Assembly: GCA_017885485.1 (NCBI GenBank)
Contig: JAFNFZ010000226.1
Span: 1-8,440, forward strand
Source of the DNA: Chloroflexota bacterium
GTDB lineage: Bacteria; Chloroflexota; Dehalococcoidia; UBA2247; RBG-13-53-26
Length of the DNA: 8,440 nt
Reading direction: 5' to 3'
Below the pieces are notes generated by a model that saw only the letters and a list, made by a program, of their open reading frames with translations, was not told the origin of the DNA and did no database searches. Of this stretch, positions 6,599 to 8,440 are shown one piece after another. A program made the position numbers and the translations under genes. Within the stretch, counting starts at the first letter, position 1. Each line of letters opens with the position of its first letter.

Positions 6599-7064
6599 AG
6601 CATTCGATGTCGTGGATGGTACCCCTGCGTGATTCCTTGAATACGGCCCTGACCCTGGCGCCGACGGTGATCTTCTTCTCGTCGCTTTCATCCAGCCAGT
6701 GCATCAGGCAGGTGTCGGCTCCATCCAGCTTCACATAGACATCGGTGCGGGGCACCTTTATCGGGTTCCCAGTGTTGGGGTCGATATAGGGTAGCTTCAC
6801 CACGGTAAACGCGTAGATGGAACCCTCACTGCCCAGATCTACCCATTCGTCCATGGTTTTGAAGCAGCGTCCACACACCTCCCTTGGAGGCACGTAGACC
6901 CGACCGCAATGCGAACACTTGATGCCCAGGATCGTCTTCTTGTTCCTCAGTCCAAGAAGGAACCGGCTTATGTAATGGCCGCAATGCCAGTGGTAGACAT
7001 GCTCAGCTTCGCCCGAGCTTATCTCCAGTAGTTCGTCATGTTCGCTGGCTTGTTTGCTCTTCAT
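6585..7064 (-). CDS. DUF35 protein: zinc ribbon plus OB-fold (acyl-CoA-associated), partner of the thiolase-fold enzyme
   Basis: A 159-residue protein with an N-terminal helical stretch and a rubredoxin-like zinc ribbon with four cysteines (Cys50, Cys53, Cys64, Cys67; spacing CX2C-X10-CX2C). A predicted OB-fold covers about residues 72-159. This is the DUF35 architecture (DUF35_N and OB_aCoA_assoc). Known members bind CoA thioesters or bridge subunits in thiolase-fold complexes, such as archaeal acetoacetyl-CoA thiolase/HMG-CoA synthase, BbsA-BbsB, and the DUF35 domain of ChsH2 bound to the aldolase Ltp2. The ATG at 7064 is chosen over a GTG at 7079 because GGAGGA lies 6 nt before it. The gene follows the thiolase-fold gene after 21 bp, so co-transcription and complex formation are likely. 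Its last 14 bp overlap the end of the plus-strand synthetase. Confidence 0.9.
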   Translation of the reverse strand: MKSKQASEHDELLEISSGEAEHVYHWHCGHYISRFLLGLRNKKTILGIKCSHCGRVYVPPREVCGRCFKTMDEWVDLGSEGSIYAFTVVKLPYIDPNTGNPIKVPRTDVYVKLDGADTCLMHWLDESDEKKITVGARVRAVFKESRRGTIHDIECFTQI

Positions 7065-7070
7065 GTTGTG

Positions 7071-7076
7071 TCCTCC
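7071..7076 (-). promoter_or_regulatory. Ribosome binding site GGAGGA for the DUF35 gene
   Basis: A strong Shine-Dalgarno sequence, GGAGGA, lies on the minus strand 6 nt before the ATG at 7064. The upstream GTG at 7079 is too close to it to use it, so the shorter protein is favoured. Confidence 0.7.
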
Positions 7077-7085
7077 CACGTCAGT

Positions 7086-8240
7086 CTAAGGTTTGGCTGA
7101 CCTCAGGACGGTGGCCTCAAACCAGTAGCAGGAACCGAAGGCGGTCGCCATTGCTGTCTTAACATCGCTCACCTGTCTTTCCTCCGCTTTGCCCATGACC
7201 TGGAGTGCCGCTTCTGCAATCCTTATGAGGCCGGTCGCCCCGATCGGGTTCGTTGATAGAACGCCACCTGAAGGATTTATGGGTAGTTCGCCGTTCATAT
7301 CGAATACGCCTTTTCTGATCAGTTTGGGTGCTTCACCGGCTCCGCACATCCGCATGTGGTCCATCCACACCACACCACAGGTGGAGAAAGGCAGGTAGAG
7401 CTCCATCACGTCTACGTCTTTCAGGGGATTGGTGATACCGGCTCGTTGGTACACCCTGTCTACCGTAGCCTGCAGGGTGGGCATCATCTCCCAATCATAG
7501 TCGCCAAAGTACACATAGTCATGGGATACCGCCGTGGCGTGCACCCAGGCAGATCGAGCCGTGATCTTGGGAGCTCTACTCTCTGAAGCGTATATTACTG
7601 CGCACGCCCCGTCAGATCTGGGACAACTGTCGAGGAGCTTGATTGGCCAGCACAGCACAGGAGACTTCATCACATCTTCGACCGTTATGAACTTCCTAAG
7701 GTGCGCGTGGGGATTTCGCAGAGCGTTGTTGTGGTCCCTGACGGCTACAAGAGCAGCATCCTCCTGGACGGCCCCGAACTGCTTCATGTACATGGCATAC
7801 TCGGCGGCATTTGGGCCAATGGCGCCACCAAAGAAATCCCTCTCGACTATGGGATCAGCACAGGTGCTTATGGCCGCCTGGGTGTCCGATTCAGAGTTCT
7901 TCTCCCACCCGATGGCCATCACCACATCAAAGAGACCAGAAGCAACATGGTAGTACGCGCATGAACCGAGAGTGCCGCCCGTGCTACCCCCGGTGGTGAC
8001 CTTCATGATGGGTTTCATGAACGCACCTGAACCGTCAACGCTCCATCCGTCCACATTGTTGATCGCTTCAAAGTGGTCCATATTGCCAATTACGATGGCA
8101 TCGATATCATTCAGGCTGAGAGCCGCATCTTCCAATGCCCTTTTCACCGCCTCACTGATCAGCTCTTGACCGTTGACGTCCTTCCTCTTCGAGGTATGAT
8201 GTGTCTGTCCTACTCCCACTATGGCCGTTCTTGTACCCAT
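7086..8240 (-). CDS. Thiolase-superfamily protein lacking the canonical catalytic residues (SCPx/Ltp2/DitF-like)
   Basis: A 384-residue thiolase-fold protein. The N-terminus TAIVGVGQT and the C-terminal NPSGGVLSTNPIGATG (residues 322-337) are clear family marks. Aligned by eye to SCPx thiolases, the nucleophilic Cys position is Gly85 (TTGGSTGGT), the NEAF-type Asn is replaced in ELYLPF (280-285), the His of GHPxGATG is Asn331, and the C-terminal catalytic Cys lies near Ala367 in TAFGSCYWF. Thiolysis by the usual mechanism therefore seems unlikely. Proteins of this kind that pair with DUF35 domains include steroid side-chain aldolases (Ltp2, DitF) and other acyl-CoA carbon-carbon lyases or condensing enzymes. 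The ATG at 8240 has AGGAGG upstream at a longish 11 nt. The gene lies 15 bp after another thiolase-like gene and 21 bp before the DUF35 gene, all on one strand, so a three-gene operon is likely. Fold assignment is firm; the reaction is open. Confidence 0.88.
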   Translation of the reverse strand: MGTRTAIVGVGQTHHTSKRKDVNGQELISEAVKRALEDAALSLNDIDAIVIGNMDHFEAINNVDGWSVDGSGAFMKPIMKVTTGGSTGGTLGSCAYYHVASGLFDVVMAIGWEKNSESDTQAAISTCADPIVERDFFGGAIGPNAAEYAMYMKQFGAVQEDAALVAVRDHNNALRNPHAHLRKFITVEDVMKSPVLCWPIKLLDSCPRSDGACAVIYASESRAPKITARSAWVHATAVSHDYVYFGDYDWEMMPTLQATVDRVYQRAGITNPLKDVDVMELYLPFSTCGVVWMDHMRMCGAGEAPKLIRKGVFDMNGELPINPSGGVLSTNPIGATGLIRIAEAALQVMGKAEERQVSDVKTAMATAFGSCYWFEATVLRSAKP

Positions 8241-8251
8241 TTCGCGCTGTG

Positions 8252-8257
8252 CCTCCT
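8252..8257 (-). promoter_or_regulatory. Ribosome binding site AGGAGG overlapping the upstream stop codon
   Basis: AGGAGG on the minus strand shares its first two bases with the TAG stop of the upstream thiolase-like gene (8258-8256) and lies 11 nt before the ATG at 8240. The overlap points to translational coupling of the two thiolase-fold proteins. Confidence 0.55.
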
Positions 8258-8440
8258 AGCTGCCCAATACCCAGACACAGTGCGTCTGAGCGCAGATCCC
8301 GCCTATTCCATGCGCTACAGCGACCTTCGCTCCCGGTACCTGCCGTTTCCCGGCCTCACCTCTCAGCTGAAGGACCGCTTCCGCTATCCTGGCCAGGCCA
8401 GCAACTTGAACGCTATGTGCCGAGAGGACTCCTCCGGAAG
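8256..8440 (-). CDS. Thiolase-superfamily protein, C-terminal fragment (5' part outside the window)
   Basis: Sixty codons plus a TAG stop are visible; the gene enters at the window edge. The segment [14 protein letters not shown], followed by a helix with [15 protein letters not shown], then AVAHGIGG and a closing strand, is the C-terminal core of thiolase-fold proteins. It parallels NPSGGVLSTNPIGATG and the QVMGKAEERQVSDVK helix of the next gene. The motif GHPxGATG is degenerate: the His is kept (SAHS) but the Gly-Ala-Thr-Gly loop reads QVAG. This pattern recalls the SCPx/lipid-transfer thiolase branch. Since two unlike thiolase-fold genes are adjacent, they may form a heteromeric enzyme. 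Only the last part is seen, so the status of its nucleophile is unknown. Confidence 0.8.
   Translation of the reverse strand, partial: SGGVLSAHSVQVAGLARIAEAVLQLRGEAGKRQVPGAKVAVAHGIGGICAQTHCVWVLGS

Noticed and set aside
7534..7953. A 139-codon plus-strand open frame inside the thiolase-like gene
   Set aside because: It is antisense to the conserved thiolase core, with no ribosome binding site or known family.
1..8440. tRNA, rRNA, CRISPR array, insertion sequence or intrinsic terminator
   Set aside because: No cloverleaf, spaced direct repeats, transposase or terminal inverted repeats were seen, and no GC-rich hairpin followed by a T-run was found in any gap.

Overview
The window looks like an accessory fatty-acid or isoprenoid/steroid-type acyl-CoA catabolism locus from a moderately GC-rich bacterium. 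The gene content would fit an anaerobic sediment lineage such as Dehalococcoidia (Chloroflexota) or a sulfate-reducing desulfobacterium: several ADP/GDP-forming acyl-CoA synthetase alpha subunits, an acyl-CoA dehydrogenase, an SDR, and degenerate thiolases paired with a DUF35 protein. This placement is a guess from gene content only. There is no rRNA, tRNA or other phylogenetic marker in the window.

Layout. Positions 1-1363 (minus strand) hold an acyl-CoA synthetase (NDP-forming) alpha subunit. It is interrupted by an in-frame TAG at 46-44, and family-like sequence continues past the stop to the window edge. A divergent intergenic region (1364-1595) carries a good promoter for this gene. The plus strand then has four genes in a row: a second acyl-CoA synthetase alpha subunit (1596-2972), an acyl-CoA dehydrogenase (3060-4229), a classical SDR (4354-5097) and a third acyl-CoA synthetase alpha subunit (5156-6598). 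The last has its own sigma70-like promoter placed so that the transcript would be leaderless. It overlaps tail-to-tail by 14 bp with a minus-strand operon. Read in the direction of transcription, that operon is the 3' end of a thiolase-superfamily gene (8440-8256), a complete thiolase-superfamily gene (8240-7086) and a zinc-ribbon/OB-fold DUF35 protein (7064-6585).

How the genes could work together (inference). Free acid and acyl-CoA are interconverted by the NDP-forming synthetases, with nucleotide triphosphate used or made. The acyl-CoA is desaturated by the dehydrogenase, an enoyl-CoA hydratase encoded elsewhere adds water, and the hydroxyl is oxidised by the SDR. A carbon-carbon bond is then cleaved by the thiolase-fold/DUF35 complex. 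The complete thiolase-fold protein lacks all the usual thiolase catalytic residues, so a retro-aldol reaction of the Ltp2/DitF kind is as plausible as thiolysis. No beta (ATP-grasp) subunit for any of the three synthetase alpha subunits is in view.

No RNA genes, CRISPR arrays, insertion sequences or convincing intrinsic terminators were seen. Most points below concern enzyme variants and gene-expression signals. I do not see a clear case for a wholly new system.
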